DNA of 61,478 nt from NCBI GenBank assembly GCA_002162675.1, contig MAAE01000061.1:1-61478 (forward strand). The letters are read 5' to 3'. This stretch comes from Colwellia sp. 39_35_sub15_T18. Lineage in GTDB: Bacteria > Pseudomonadota > Gammaproteobacteria > Enterobacterales > Alteromonadaceae. Each line of letters starts with the position of its first letter. Positions within the stretch are counted from its first letter, which is position 1. A program made the position numbers and the translations under genes. The notes beneath the pieces are model-generated. The model did no database searches, was not told the origin of the DNA, and saw only the letters and a program-made list of their open reading frames with translations. Of the stretch, positions 53,183 to 61,478 are shown one piece after another.

Positions 53183-54391
53183 ATGCTAATCAAAAAACTT
53201 TGTCAATCAGCACTCAGTCTGTGCTTAATCTCTGCATCGGCGTTGGCAACCGAGCAATTTTCAGATAACTTCAATGCCTTAATTACACAGCACAAATTAC
53301 CCGGTGCCGTTGTATTAATAAAGAAAGGCGATAAAACCATTCATTACAGCGCTTATGGAAAAATAAATGTTGAACAAGCGCAACTCATGCAAAAAAACGC
53401 AATTTTTCGACTCTATTCAATGAGTAAACCCATTACTGCTGTCGCTTTGTTACAGCTAGTGGCTCAAGAAAAAGTTTCTTTGCAAGCAGACATTCGAACC
53501 TACTTACCCCGTTTTGAACCGTTTGAATTTAACGGTGAACCGCAAGTTGTTACCGTGCATCAACTACTGTCACATACCGCAGGGTTTGGCTATGGCGGCG
53601 GTTTAAAGAGTTGGGTCGATATTCGTTACTTACTCGCTAACCCGTTAAGCCGTAACAATAACTTAACTGACTTAGTGGATGATCTTTCTGGTATTGATTT
53701 GAAATTTACACCGGGCAGTAAATTTGAGTATAGTATTGCTAGCGATATACAAGGCGCCATCATTGAAGCTGTTGCCAACATGCCGCTAGATGAATACTTA
53801 CAAAAAAACGTCTTTACGCCATTAAATATGCAAGACACTGGTTTTTACGTGCCGACAAGCAAACAGCATCGCTTAGTAGACATGTATGAGTATGATGCCA
53901 GTACCTTTGAAGAAGCATATCAGTTCAATCAAGATAAAATACTATTTTCTGAAACAGGAAAAGACAGTGAATATCTTGAGCAAGCAGCGCTAATTTCAGG
54001 TGGCGGTGGTTTAGTGTCGACAGCAAGAGATTACAGTAATTTTGTCTCCATGCTGCAAAACAAAGGTCTGTTTAATGGTAAAAGGATATTATCTCAGTCA
54101 TTAGTAGAAAAAATGTTAAGCTCAAAAACCACCGGCTTAGATACGCACTTTTTACCGAGAATCTATCAAGGTGCTGGTTTCGGCTACGGTATTGGTATCA
54201 AAGAAACGAGTGGTGATATTCGAAATCCAGGCAGTTTTTTTTGGGCTGGCATGGGCGGGACAGTTTTCTGGGCAGATCCGGTCGCCGACGTGCAAGTTGT
54301 TGTGATGATGCAAGTTGAAGATGGCTGGATTGCATTAGAGAAATGGTTGATACCTGAAGTCTATAAAATGATTAAACCTCAGAGTAAATAA
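53183..54391 (+). CDS. Secreted serine hydrolase, class C beta-lactamase family
   Basis: 402 residues from the ATG at 53183 with AAAGGTGA upstream. Signal peptide LCQSALSLCLISASALA. SxxK nucleophile motif in YSMSKPITAVAL and a YSIAS motif at the second site, typical of the wider S12 family (esterases, D-peptidases) and not of true AmpC (YxN). The third motif is not clear. Probably a periplasmic esterase or peptidase. It sits 4 bp before a two-component system. Confidence 0.9.
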   Translation: MLIKKLCQSALSLCLISASALATEQFSDNFNALITQHKLPGAVVLIKKGDKTIHYSAYGKINVEQAQLMQKNAIFRLYSMSKPITAVALLQLVAQEKVSLQADIRTYLPRFEPFEFNGEPQVVTVHQLLSHTAGFGYGGGLKSWVDIRYLLANPLSRNNNLTDLVDDLSGIDLKFTPGSKFEYSIASDIQGAIIEAVANMPLDEYLQKNVFTPLNMQDTGFYVPTSKQHRLVDMYEYDASTFEEAYQFNQDKILFSETGKDSEYLEQAALISGGGGLVSTARDYSNFVSMLQNKGLFNGKRILSQSLVEKMLSSKTTGLDTHFLPRIYQGAGFGYGIGIKETSGDIRNPGSFFWAGMGGTVFWADPVADVQVVVMMQVEDGWIALEKWLIPEVYKMIKPQSK

Positions 54392-54395
54392 AAGC

Positions 54396-55085
54396 ATGGC
54401 AAATATTTTAATCGTGGAAGATGATCTTGATATCGCAGCAGGTATCGCTGAATTTTTAGCCCCTAAAGGTTACCAGCTTGATTTTGCCTATAATGGCAAA
54501 CAAGCAATGAACCATTTGAATGAGCACAGCTATGATTTAGTACTACTCGATATTAATTTACCGTTTATTGACGGTTTCGATATTTGCCGTTCACTACTCC
54601 AAGATAAGCTAACTAAACTGCCCGTCATTATCATGTCAGCCAGAGGTGCCACTGATGATATTTTAAAAGGCTTTGAATCAGGCGCTTGGGATTATTTAGT
54701 CAAACCCTTTTCGTTTGCGGAGCTATCAGCTCGCATCGAAACGAACTTAAGTAAGGCTAACTTAACTAAAACTAGCATAGCTAATAAAGCGATGTGTTTT
54801 TTTAATGGCGTTGAACTTGATGAAAAGACACTAATTTTTCATTTTAACAATCAAACAACACAATTACATCAAGTAGGTTTTGATATAGTTGCCGCACTGC
54901 TCAATGCAGCGCCAATGTTGGTAAAAACCAAAGCACTGCACCAAACCTTATGGGGAGAAGATACTCCGGATAGCGATCCTTTAAGAGCGCATATTTATAA
55001 ATTAAGGAAACAGTTTAAGCAAGCTTTTGGTCAAAAATTTATTATCACCATCAAAGGCATAGGATACCGTTTTGAGGTTATTTAA
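54396..55085 (+). CDS. OmpR-family response regulator
   Basis: 229 residues. Receiver domain with phospho-acceptor Asp in YDLVLLDINLPFIDG, acidic VEDDLD, and Lys in LVKPFSFAEL. C-terminal winged helix (DPLRAHIYKLRKQFKQAFGQKFIITIKGIGYRFEV). Overlaps the kinase gene by 14 bases. Confidence 0.95.
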   Translation: MANILIVEDDLDIAAGIAEFLAPKGYQLDFAYNGKQAMNHLNEHSYDLVLLDINLPFIDGFDICRSLLQDKLTKLPVIIMSARGATDDILKGFESGAWDYLVKPFSFAELSARIETNLSKANLTKTSIANKAMCFFNGVELDEKTLIFHFNNQTTQLHQVGFDIVAALLNAAPMLVKTKALHQTLWGEDTPDSDPLRAHIYKLRKQFKQAFGQKFIITIKGIGYRFEVI

Positions 55086-56286
55086 ATCAGCTACCTTATC
55101 AATCAGACTGACCAAAGTGATTGCTTTACTGACATTTTGTTTATTTGTTTTATTTTCATTGGTCACTTTTTTCATTGCTTACTCGCTGGAAGACGTTATG
55201 TTTAATCAGCAACTACAACAAGCAAATGCACAATTACAGCAACAACAAACCTTGCCACTGAACGTTAAGAAAATGCCCGACCTTTCCCAGTTTGGTTTAA
55301 CACTCTCCCCAAATAAGCAGTTTATGGAATTTGATGCTGATGATTTATTTGGTGAGTTTAACCATGCAGATAAGCATTATCACTACATGAAAGTCACTGA
55401 CGGTTTGCTGTTGATGGATGTAACCGAACAAGTTGTGGTTAAACGTGGTGCCAAAGATATTTTTTCCATTTTACTGTTGGTATTCCTATCTTGCATACTC
55501 GTGTCCGTGTTCATTGCCAAAGCTATTTCGGCTCATGCCTTAAAGCCTTTTCACCGTTTGAGCCAACATTTTCAACAAAAAAATGCACCACAGAGCGCTT
55601 CGCCCGCAAAAGTTATTGATATTGAAGAAGCAGACATAAAAGCAATCGCCGAGCAGCTAGAGCAAGCATTAGCCAAACAAGCTTTGCTCATTGATGAGCA
55701 AGTAGCTTTTAACCAAGGCATGAGTCATGAAATAAGAACACCGCTGCAAGTAATGAGTCATTCATTGGAGCTTATTGAGGCCAATTACGCCGAAGTGTAC
55801 CAGAAACCTGCAATGCAAAGATTTGCAAAATCCCTTGCTCGCATCAAACGCATCAGCAATGCCTTACTTTGGCTTACCTCTACAGAGGAGTATCAAGGTG
55901 CAAGCTGTATAACCACAATACTTAATAACGTAATTATCGAATCAAAAAACCTTGCTCTTGTCCATCATCTCGATATAACGCTAGATAATATAAATAATGT
56001 TCAACCTAAGACAGCCATGCCAGAAGAGGTTTTGGAGTTGATATTTTTCAATTTAATTAACAATGCCATACATCATGGTATGCAAAGCAATGGCTTAACA
56101 GTACTTGCCGTCACCATTGCGCAAAATAAAATAACATTTACTAATGAACAAGCACCTACTACGGATGAACAACAAAACTTTAGTTTAGGCTTAAAACTCA
56201 TTAAAAAGCTCACTGAACGCTTTGCTATTAATTTTAAAACTAACATGACTAACAACCACTTTAGCGCCGTCATTTATTTTGGCTAG
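55072..56286 (+). CDS. Sensor histidine kinase partner
   Basis: 404 residues from a TTG at 55072. Two membrane helices (about 15-38 and 126-150), a short periplasmic sensor of about 85 residues, H box NQGMSHEIRTPLQVMSHSL, N box ELIFFNLINNAIHHG. The G1 and G2 boxes are poorly conserved (FTNEQAPTTDEQQNFSLGLKLI), so the ATPase lid is short. It probably signals to the overlapping regulator, and the operon with the S12 hydrolase suggests envelope or beta-lactam sensing; this is inference. Confidence 0.88.
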   Translation: MRLFKSATLSIRLTKVIALLTFCLFVLFSLVTFFIAYSLEDVMFNQQLQQANAQLQQQQTLPLNVKKMPDLSQFGLTLSPNKQFMEFDADDLFGEFNHADKHYHYMKVTDGLLLMDVTEQVVVKRGAKDIFSILLLVFLSCILVSVFIAKAISAHALKPFHRLSQHFQQKNAPQSASPAKVIDIEEADIKAIAEQLEQALAKQALLIDEQVAFNQGMSHEIRTPLQVMSHSLELIEANYAEVYQKPAMQRFAKSLARIKRISNALLWLTSTEEYQGASCITTILNNVIIESKNLALVHHLDITLDNINNVQPKTAMPEEVLELIFFNLINNAIHHGMQSNGLTVLAVTIAQNKITFTNEQAPTTDEQQNFSLGLKLIKKLTERFAINFKTNMTNNHFSAVIYFG

Positions 56287-56463
56287 CAACACAACAAAAA
56301 CTATGGGTCATTATCATGGCCGATACTTTTCAGCAATTAGACGTTGCCTAAATAGATAATCCCATACCAGCGATGATTTAACGCCATTACTTAACTTACG
56401 GTGTTAAGTAATGGCTTAGCCTTTAACTCGTGCACTTACATAAAGATTTATTTTTTAGTTAGA

Positions 56464-57024
56464 TTAAGCGGTTTTCCACTTAATATTACAACCAATACTT
56501 GGGTATTGTTTTTCATCTATGGCTTGCCCTGTCACAACATTGTATATTGCTTGACGCAGATCGTTACCAGTAACCTTCTTGTTATTTCCCGGCCTAGAAT
56601 CATCAAATTGACCGCGATAAACGCAAGACAGTTCTTGATCAAACAAAAAGAAATCTGGCGTGCAAGTAGCCTTATAAGCTTTAGCCGTTAGCTGGCTCTC
56701 ATCGTATAGGTAAGGAAAGCGGTAATCCTGAGCAATAGCTTTTTTGGCCATATATTCAGGACCGTCTTCGTGATAACTGTTCGCATCATTAGCGCTAATC
56801 GCAATCACAGCAACCTCACTGTTATGATAGTCACGCCCTAATTGAGTCAACGCCTGCTCAATATGAATAACAAAAGGACAGTGATTACAGATAAACATAA
56901 CAACTGTTGCCTTCTTTCCTTTAAGTTGCTGCAGGCTTTTACTTACACCTGTTTTAGGTTCTAATAAATTAAAATCAGGGGCTTTACTACCAAGAGGTAG
57001 CATGGCTGAAGGTGTTAATGACAT
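56464..57024 (-). CDS. Thioredoxin-fold (AhpC/TSA-like) redox protein
   Basis: 187 residues from the ATG at 57024 with TAAGGAAAA upstream; the frame runs on to 57213, but those residues do not fit. PLGSKAPDFNL, VVMFICNHCPFVIHIE with the C-x-x-C type active site CNHC, and TCTPDFFLFD. Family members are thioredoxin-like peroxiredoxin relatives in the cytosol. Substrate unknown. Confidence 0.88.
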   Translation of the reverse strand: MSLTPSAMLPLGSKAPDFNLLEPKTGVSKSLQQLKGKKATVVMFICNHCPFVIHIEQALTQLGRDYHNSEVAVIAISANDANSYHEDGPEYMAKKAIAQDYRFPYLYDESQLTAKAYKATCTPDFFLFDQELSCVYRGQFDDSRPGNNKKVTGNDLRQAIYNVVTGQAIDEKQYPSIGCNIKWKTA

Positions 57025-57459
57025 GATTTTCCTTAAAGCTATTTGTGTTTGATAAGTTTTTATTTGGTAAGTATTAATAAAATATTTACTAAGTTTATTT
57101 TGATGAACTGGTCGCTGATCATGATTAGTTGACATGATTAATTCATATAACCAATCATCATTCTTACCTTTTAACTGATGCGAGTACAACCAACTCAAAC
57201 CCCAAATCAACACCAGTCAGTTTAAACTTTAAGATTGAAATATAGACCTTTACTAAAAATAAGTCAAAGCATTTAAAACGACTGGTCTACAAATAACAAC
57301 TAAGTAACTAAGCAACTACGGTTAAATAAATATGTCAGTACAAAAATAAAAAACTTATCCTTAAACCTTTACTGATACTATCAGCACTGATGATATCAAT
57401 TAATTGGTATGCTTATTACCTGTAGCTAATACTTACGTGACCATGTAAATTACTATTGA
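57025..57459. other. Gene-free stretch upstream of the thioredoxin-like gene
   Basis: No gene supported. The minus frame in phase with the redox gene stays open to 57213 without a Shine-Dalgarno or family match. The rest is AT-rich. Confidence 0.45.
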
Positions 57460-57621
57460 AATGTAGGCTCTTGCAATGATGTAATAATCAGAAACCCTGA
57501 AGCAATCGTCTCCTATCAAGAGATTGCCATATCAACAGGAAAAAAACATGGTGCTTTTTATACACCAGATCCGACTTGGCTTATTCCATTAAAAAAATGG
57601 ATTAAAAGTAATCAAAAATAA
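57460..57621 (+). pseudogene. Orphan C-terminal coding fragment
   Basis: A frame bounded by TGA (57457) and TAA (57619-57621) has no start codon with a Shine-Dalgarno yet reads like a protein end: DVIIRNPEAIVSYQEIA, then KKHGAFYTPDPTWLIPLKKWIKSNQK. Probably the tail of a deleted gene. Family not recognised. Confidence 0.4.
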
Positions 57622-57692
57622 TATAGTGATTTTTAATTTACCAAAAGGCAGATCAAACCTGCCTGGGTCGGAATAAAGATTATGCTTAATTT

Positions 57693-57896
57693 TTATTTGG
57701 CTTCATTACGTAAGTCAGTCACTACTTTACCGCCAATCCCCCAGTTATCGGTATTTACCTCATCAATCACCACAACCGTTGTCGCGGGATTTTTATTAAG
57801 CACATCTACCAACAACTGAGTTGTTCCTTTTATTAAAGCCGCTTTTTGCTCTGCGGTAACTTTCTCATCGGTAATTTTAATATTTACATAGGGCAT
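57693..57896 (-). CDS. 4-oxalocrotonate tautomerase family protein
   Basis: 67 residues. Pro follows the initiator Met (MPYVNIKI), giving the catalytic N-terminal proline. VTAEQKAALIKGTTQLLVDVLNKNPATTVVVIDEV and NWGIGGK match the family. A small cytosolic tautomerase; the true substrate is unknown. Confidence 0.93.
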   Translation of the reverse strand: MPYVNIKITDEKVTAEQKAALIKGTTQLLVDVLNKNPATTVVVIDEVNTDNWGIGGKVVTDLRNEAK

Positions 57897-57941
57897 AATG
57901 TCTTCCTTAATGTATTTGAATGCTTAATTTGTCTTTATAAA

Positions 57942-58844
57942 TCAGGCATTAGTTGAAATTAGTTTTGCTTGAAATAATTTACTATGAGTCAGCCAAGCCC
58001 CTATACTCACTAATATTAAACCCGCCACAAGTTCAGTGCTTATTAGCTCATTGAATAGAAAAATAGCAATAACACCTGATAATACTGGTACCGCCGCCAT
58101 CATTGCCCCCATAGAAGCAGGGCCTATAGATTGAACCGCTTTCACATAAAAAATCATCTGAACAATTGTCGCCAGTACACCTTGATAAAAAACCTGCAGT
58201 AAAATGTCAGGCCACCACTCACTTGAAATAGACTTAGGCAAATAAGCTATATATACAGGTAAATATAGTATACAGGTGATAACAGCAAGGCTTACGGTCG
58301 CTTCCCAAGGCGTAATATTCCAACGTGAAATAAGCACTGAAAATAACGACCAACAAAAAGCCCCCGCAATTAACCAAAGATGACCTTCTGAAAAGTTTTG
58401 GGTTGCGGAAAACTGTTGATAAAACATTGCTGCCACACCAAGGGTAATAATGACGACACCCAAATATTTTGACTTATCTTGAGGTTTCTTATTAATTAAA
58501 GCGGACAATAGAATAATAAACAACGGCATTAAACCAGGTAGCAACACAGCAGCATGAGAAGCAGGAGATAGTTGAAAGCCCCTAAAAGTACATAATGCAT
58601 ACGCTAATCCTCCCACCATACTTGCGACAATTAGCTTAACATTGAGTAGATTAAAGCGATATCTGAACCACCACACAGGCAATAATAAACAAGTACAGGT
58701 TAAATAACGTATCGCAATCACATCATACGGTCCTAAATCACTGATACCACCCATTCGTGATACCAATATAAACCCTGTCCATATTAACACTGCAACAGAG
58801 GCGTACAGATAACCTTTTTGAGTATCTTTCATTTGTTCGCTCAT
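57942..58844 (-). CDS. EamA/DMT superfamily transporter
   Basis: 300 residues, ten membrane helices in two EamA repeats (first DVIAIRYLTCTCLLLPVWW, second SIGPASMGAMMAAVPVLSGVIAIFLFNE). An inner-membrane metabolite exporter or importer of unknown substrate. Divergent from the LysR gene 58967-59821, which is a likely regulator; 45 bp upstream of the tautomerase gene on the same strand. Confidence 0.92.
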   Translation of the reverse strand: MSEQMKDTQKGYLYASVAVLIWTGFILVSRMGGISDLGPYDVIAIRYLTCTCLLLPVWWFRYRFNLLNVKLIVASMVGGLAYALCTFRGFQLSPASHAAVLLPGLMPLFIILLSALINKKPQDKSKYLGVVIITLGVAAMFYQQFSATQNFSEGHLWLIAGAFCWSLFSVLISRWNITPWEATVSLAVITCILYLPVYIAYLPKSISSEWWPDILLQVFYQGVLATIVQMIFYVKAVQSIGPASMGAMMAAVPVLSGVIAIFLFNELISTELVAGLILVSIGAWLTHSKLFQAKLISTNA

Positions 58845-58966
58845 AGAATTTCTTTAATTAATTTACCAGCAATGATAACGCAGTTGAATATTCACAAATA
58901 ATGAATAATAATGAATAATAATGAACAACACATTCATTTAAAATGAAATATTGGACACTGAGTATT

Positions 58967-59821
58967 ATGGAGTTATCTGACTTAACTATATTCAAACAAG
59001 TTGTTGAATCTGGAGGTATTACACGTGCAGCTGAAAAGCTTAATCGCGTACCATCTAATGTTACTGCTCGTGTTAAAAAGCTTGAAGATGAATTGGGTAC
59101 ATCACTTTTTTTGAGAGAGAAAAATCGCCTTAAAATTTCAGCATCTGGCAAGCGATTGTTAGAGTATGCCCATCAAATTTTAGATCTCGCTCAAGAGGCA
59201 ATTGCAGAGTTACAACAAAACAAACCTACAGGAGTTTTGACTGTGGGAGCAATGGAAGCTGTTGCAGCAACACGCTTGGTTGAGCCGGTAGTACGATTTC
59301 ATCAAGCTTTTCCTGATATTGAGCTAAATATAAAAACCGCTCCCACTGGCGATTTAATCGACAGAGTATTAATGGGGGAAGTAGATATGGCTTTCGTGGC
59401 CGATCCGCCTAGCGATAATCGCTTATGCATTCTGCCTATTTATCAGGAAACGTTAATCTTGGTATCTGATCTTCACCACAAAATCATTAAAAAACCTACT
59501 GACTTGCAGCTGGAGCCAACATTACTCGGCTTTAGCCATAGTTGCGCTTATCGTACGCGTCTCACCGATTGGCTAAAGCAAGGCAATATCATCGCCAAAA
59601 TAGTGGAGATTAACTCTTATCACACTTTACTAAGTTGCGTCGCTGCTGGGATGGGAGTGGGTGTTGTGCCTCAAGCCTTATTAGAGCATTATCCGTTTAG
59701 CCAAAAAATTCAAACTCACCCACTACCCGCAAAGTGGCAAAAATCAGTGACAGCTATCATTTGGCGAAACGATTCAATAACATCCAGTATGGAAGCCTTT
59801 ACTCAATGTGTTACTAACTAA
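58967..59821 (+). CDS. LysR-family transcriptional regulator
   Basis: 284 residues from the ATG at 58967 (MELSDLTIFKQVVESGG). An in-frame start 8 codons earlier is possible. HTH GGITRAAEKLNRVPSNVTARVKKLEDELGTSLFLREKNRLKIS. C-terminal effector domain. Divergent from the DMT transporter gene, the usual LysR layout, so that gene is the probable target. Confidence 0.93.
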   Translation: MELSDLTIFKQVVESGGITRAAEKLNRVPSNVTARVKKLEDELGTSLFLREKNRLKISASGKRLLEYAHQILDLAQEAIAELQQNKPTGVLTVGAMEAVAATRLVEPVVRFHQAFPDIELNIKTAPTGDLIDRVLMGEVDMAFVADPPSDNRLCILPIYQETLILVSDLHHKIIKKPTDLQLEPTLLGFSHSCAYRTRLTDWLKQGNIIAKIVEINSYHTLLSCVAAGMGVGVVPQALLEHYPFSQKIQTHPLPAKWQKSVTAIIWRNDSITSSMEAFTQCVTN

Positions 59822-59965
59822 TTTAACCGTTCGCATAGAGGCAACGATATAACCCGCTCTTTTTGTAACAGAGGTTTTACCTGTGCCAAAAACAACAAAA
59901 CCCCTGAGAAATCAGAGGTTTGTTTATATGGCGGTGAGCGAGAGATTACCCGACACAAGATCCAT

Positions 59966-60036
59966 AGTCACATAACTGCTTGAATGTATTACTCATCCTA
60001 ACATCCTTAATTTTTATGTGACAGAGTTATGTGACT
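59966..60036. repeat. Perfect 12-bp inverted repeat with 47-bp spacer
   Basis: AGTCACATAACT (59966-59977) and AGTTATGTGACT (60025-60036). It lies between the LysR gene and the accessory gene at the right edge. Candidates: terminator-like fold, recombinase site, or remnant of element ends. A short hairpin CCCCTGAG...CTCAGAGG-like sequence precedes it at about 59902-59920. Confidence 0.7.
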
Positions 60037-60044
60037 AAGTTAAA

Positions 60045-61366
60045 TTATTCTCTTTCGAGAAGTTCAGCAATTTTTTTCAAGTTATTAAAATTTCCCACCG
60101 CGAATGGATTATCATAATCTTCTATTTCATTGATAGTTTTAGGGTTATTAAGAACATTACTAATGATTGATAACTGCTTTGTAACTCTCATTTTTACTTC
60201 AAGTATTTCTATTTTTTCTTTTTCAATCAATGCACTTTCACTTTTATTTTCCTCTGACAAGTCAATAACTTTTCGTTCAACTTCTTTAAGCTTATTCCAG
60301 TGCTCGATATCTAACTCTTCTGGTTTATCACTTAAATTAACTCCACTGATAATCGACTCTATACTCGAACGTAATGATTCATACTCTTCAATATCTTTTT
60401 CTAATTTAATATATGCATTTGCAATTTCTTCTAGCCTTGAACGTTCATCTTCATTCAACCAATCATATTCTGAGCTTTCCAAGAAGGCTTTAGCATTATA
60501 AACAGAAGTAATATTACTAAATCCTCCGAATTTTAACTGGTATATAAACTCCTCGATATCTTGTTTCTGGACTTTATCAAGGACATCAAGATCATATTTT
60601 TCAGTCCCAAGTAATCTAGAACTAATTATTTCAGACAAATCATACAAAATATAAATAAAGTATTTACTTTTCAAAGCAGTTACATAGTCAGACCACATTT
60701 CTTGATCTATGTTTTTAGGCCTTTTTCCCATCATTATTGTAGTACTGGGCTTACTAAAGTAATTAAAACCATATTTATCTAAGTTACTAATAACGAATAA
60801 CTCTTCACAAGCTTTCTTATTCAATTTTTTCCATATAAGTTCAGAAACATTTTTAGGCCTATCTATTGAAATTAAATCAAGCAAGTATTCAGTTTTGGGA
60901 CTCTCTTTAACCTTATAATCAAACAAATCAATAAAATGCTCTAACATAGTTTCAATGAGGGTAGTCCACTCAAAGTCTGTTAAATTGTGTGGCTTTTCTG
61001 CATTTAGTATTTTGTAACTTTCATCTTCTTGTAAGTTAGTACAGTGAAAATATTTAATATCTCTTTTACTTTCAATATACTTATTTCTTGCTGAATTCCA
61101 TTCTTGTTGATTAACATAAAAAGGCTTAGTTTCGTTTAAAACAGTTAAAATATTTTCATAGCTACTAAATTCAATTGCATTAGTTTTTCTTCCCTTAAAT
61201 AGGGAAAAAAACATGTAAACGAAATAGACAGATATGAACAGAATATAAGCAACACCAAAATAATTCGAATTTTCACTAGGTTCTAACGCATTAACAGCTT
61301 TACCTTTTGAATAAGAAATGTCGATATGAGAGCTAGTTACTCCCCCAATAGAAGATTTAATGATAT
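60045..61366 (-). CDS. Membrane-anchored helical repeat protein, 5' end cut by IS3
   Basis: Open from the IS3 end (61366) to the stop at 60045, about 439 residues; an internal ATG at 61214 is inside the membrane helix and is not a credible start. The missing N-terminus is followed by YFGVAYILFISVYFVYMFFSLF (one helix), then a cytoplasmic region with five copies of [KR]P-x2-[LVI/Y]-x4-W about 45 residues apart (KPFYVNQQEW, KPHNLTDFEW, RPKNVSELIW, RPKNIDQEMW, later KPEELDIEHW) and a coiled coil near the C-terminus. No family known to me. Confidence 0.6.
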
Positions 61367-61478
61367 TGACCTGGTCAAGTAAATTCAGTCACCCTAGTTA
61401 AGCTACTTTTTCTAACTCATTAATTTTCAATTCAAAATCATTAGGGCTTTGATACCCTAAGTAAGAATGTAGTCGGTT
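61367..61478 (-). mobile_element. Right end of a second IS3-family copy, inverted
   Basis: Exact reverse complement of bases 4-115. Begins TGACCTGGTCAAG at 61367. Both copies point into the window with their right ends. Confidence 0.9.
61398..61478 (-). CDS. IS3-family transposase OrfB, C-terminal tail (partial, second copy)
   Basis: 26 residues plus stop (TAA at 61400-61398), the same sequence as the tail at 1-84. The rest of the gene lies beyond the window. Confidence 0.85.
   Translation of the reverse strand, partial: NRLHSYLGYQSPNDFELKINELEKVA

Noticed and set aside
57025..57213. N-terminal extension of the thioredoxin-like protein
   Set aside because: The ATG at 57024 has a good Shine-Dalgarno and starts the family homology; the extension is basic, low in structure and unmatched.
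59930..59955. tRNA-Ser 3' end remnant (ATGGCGGTGAGCGAGAGATT)
   Set aside because: Only about 20 bases resemble a tRNA-Ser end and no T loop TTCGA is present.

Overview
The window reads as chromosomal DNA of a cold-water marine gammaproteobacterium of the Alteromonadales, probably Colwelliaceae (Colwellia/Thalassotalea-like). The evidence is low GC with a TTA/AAA-rich codon style, gamma-type blocks (lptFG next to a divergent pepA-holC-valS; trmB-yggL-mutY-yggX; glyA-nrdR-ribD-ribE-ribBA), a long-leader CspA gene, and encoded CCA tails on the tRNAs. The genus is inferred from gene style, not from a search.

Both ends of the window are the same 3' end of an IS3-family transposase gene in inverted orientation (1-115 and 61367-61478). 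The sequence is therefore bounded by two convergent copies of one IS. The left copy has beheaded an IS982 transposase gene. The right copy has beheaded a membrane-anchored repeat protein.

Positions 116-9088 are an AT-rich accessory island. It starts with mobile-element debris: IS982, a group II intron reverse transcriptase tail, a phage small-terminase-like gene and a phage endonuclease VII gene with an expanded CPL repeat. Then come a 790-residue P-loop protein on + and a convergent, tightly overlapping seven-gene operon on - that encodes unknown proteins, a lipoprotein with an HExxH metallopeptidase motif, a small membrane protein and an ADP-ribosylglycohydrolase. The operon has a clear sigma70 promoter with repeated TTGACA boxes. 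The island ends at a tRNA-Leu gene (9089-9436) whose anticodon loop is interrupted by a 263-nt group I intron. A decayed, intronless tRNA-Leu fragment lies 200 bp further on and shows the uninterrupted junction.

Positions 9958-32300 are mostly core genome: RDD protein, LptG/LptF (LPS export), PepA, HolC, ValS, CspA, a CusCBA-type copper/silver efflux operon with a small Met/His/Cys-rich secreted protein, and the riboflavin/NrdR/GlyA block. RibBA has lost the zinc cysteines of its GTP cyclohydrolase half, and the 3' end of its gene is partly duplicated downstream.

Positions 32299-36296 encode an alpha/beta hydrolase plus a NatAB-like ABC exporter. Between the ATPase and the permease lies an array of four tandem 41-48-codon mini-ORFs. 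Each repeats the start of the permease gene, each has its own Shine-Dalgarno, and they are chained by ATGA stop/start overlaps.

Positions 36476-60000 carry stand-alone transporters (SulP, HlyIII, DMT), sensors (an orphan histidine kinase and a two-component pair), a trypsin-like protease, the trmB-mutY block, two identical tRNA-Phe genes in opposite orientation, a tRNA-Thr gene followed by two decayed copies each with its own terminator, a thiolase-like gene with a LysR regulator, GST-, beta-lactamase-, thioredoxin- and tautomerase-family genes, and another LysR regulator. A roughly 100-190 bp imperfect palindromic repeat occurs four times between genes (25839, 32170, 40171, 52896).

The strongest candidates for something undescribed are the group I intron in tRNA-Leu(CAA), the coupled mini-ORF array, the island operon and the KP...W repeat protein at the right edge.
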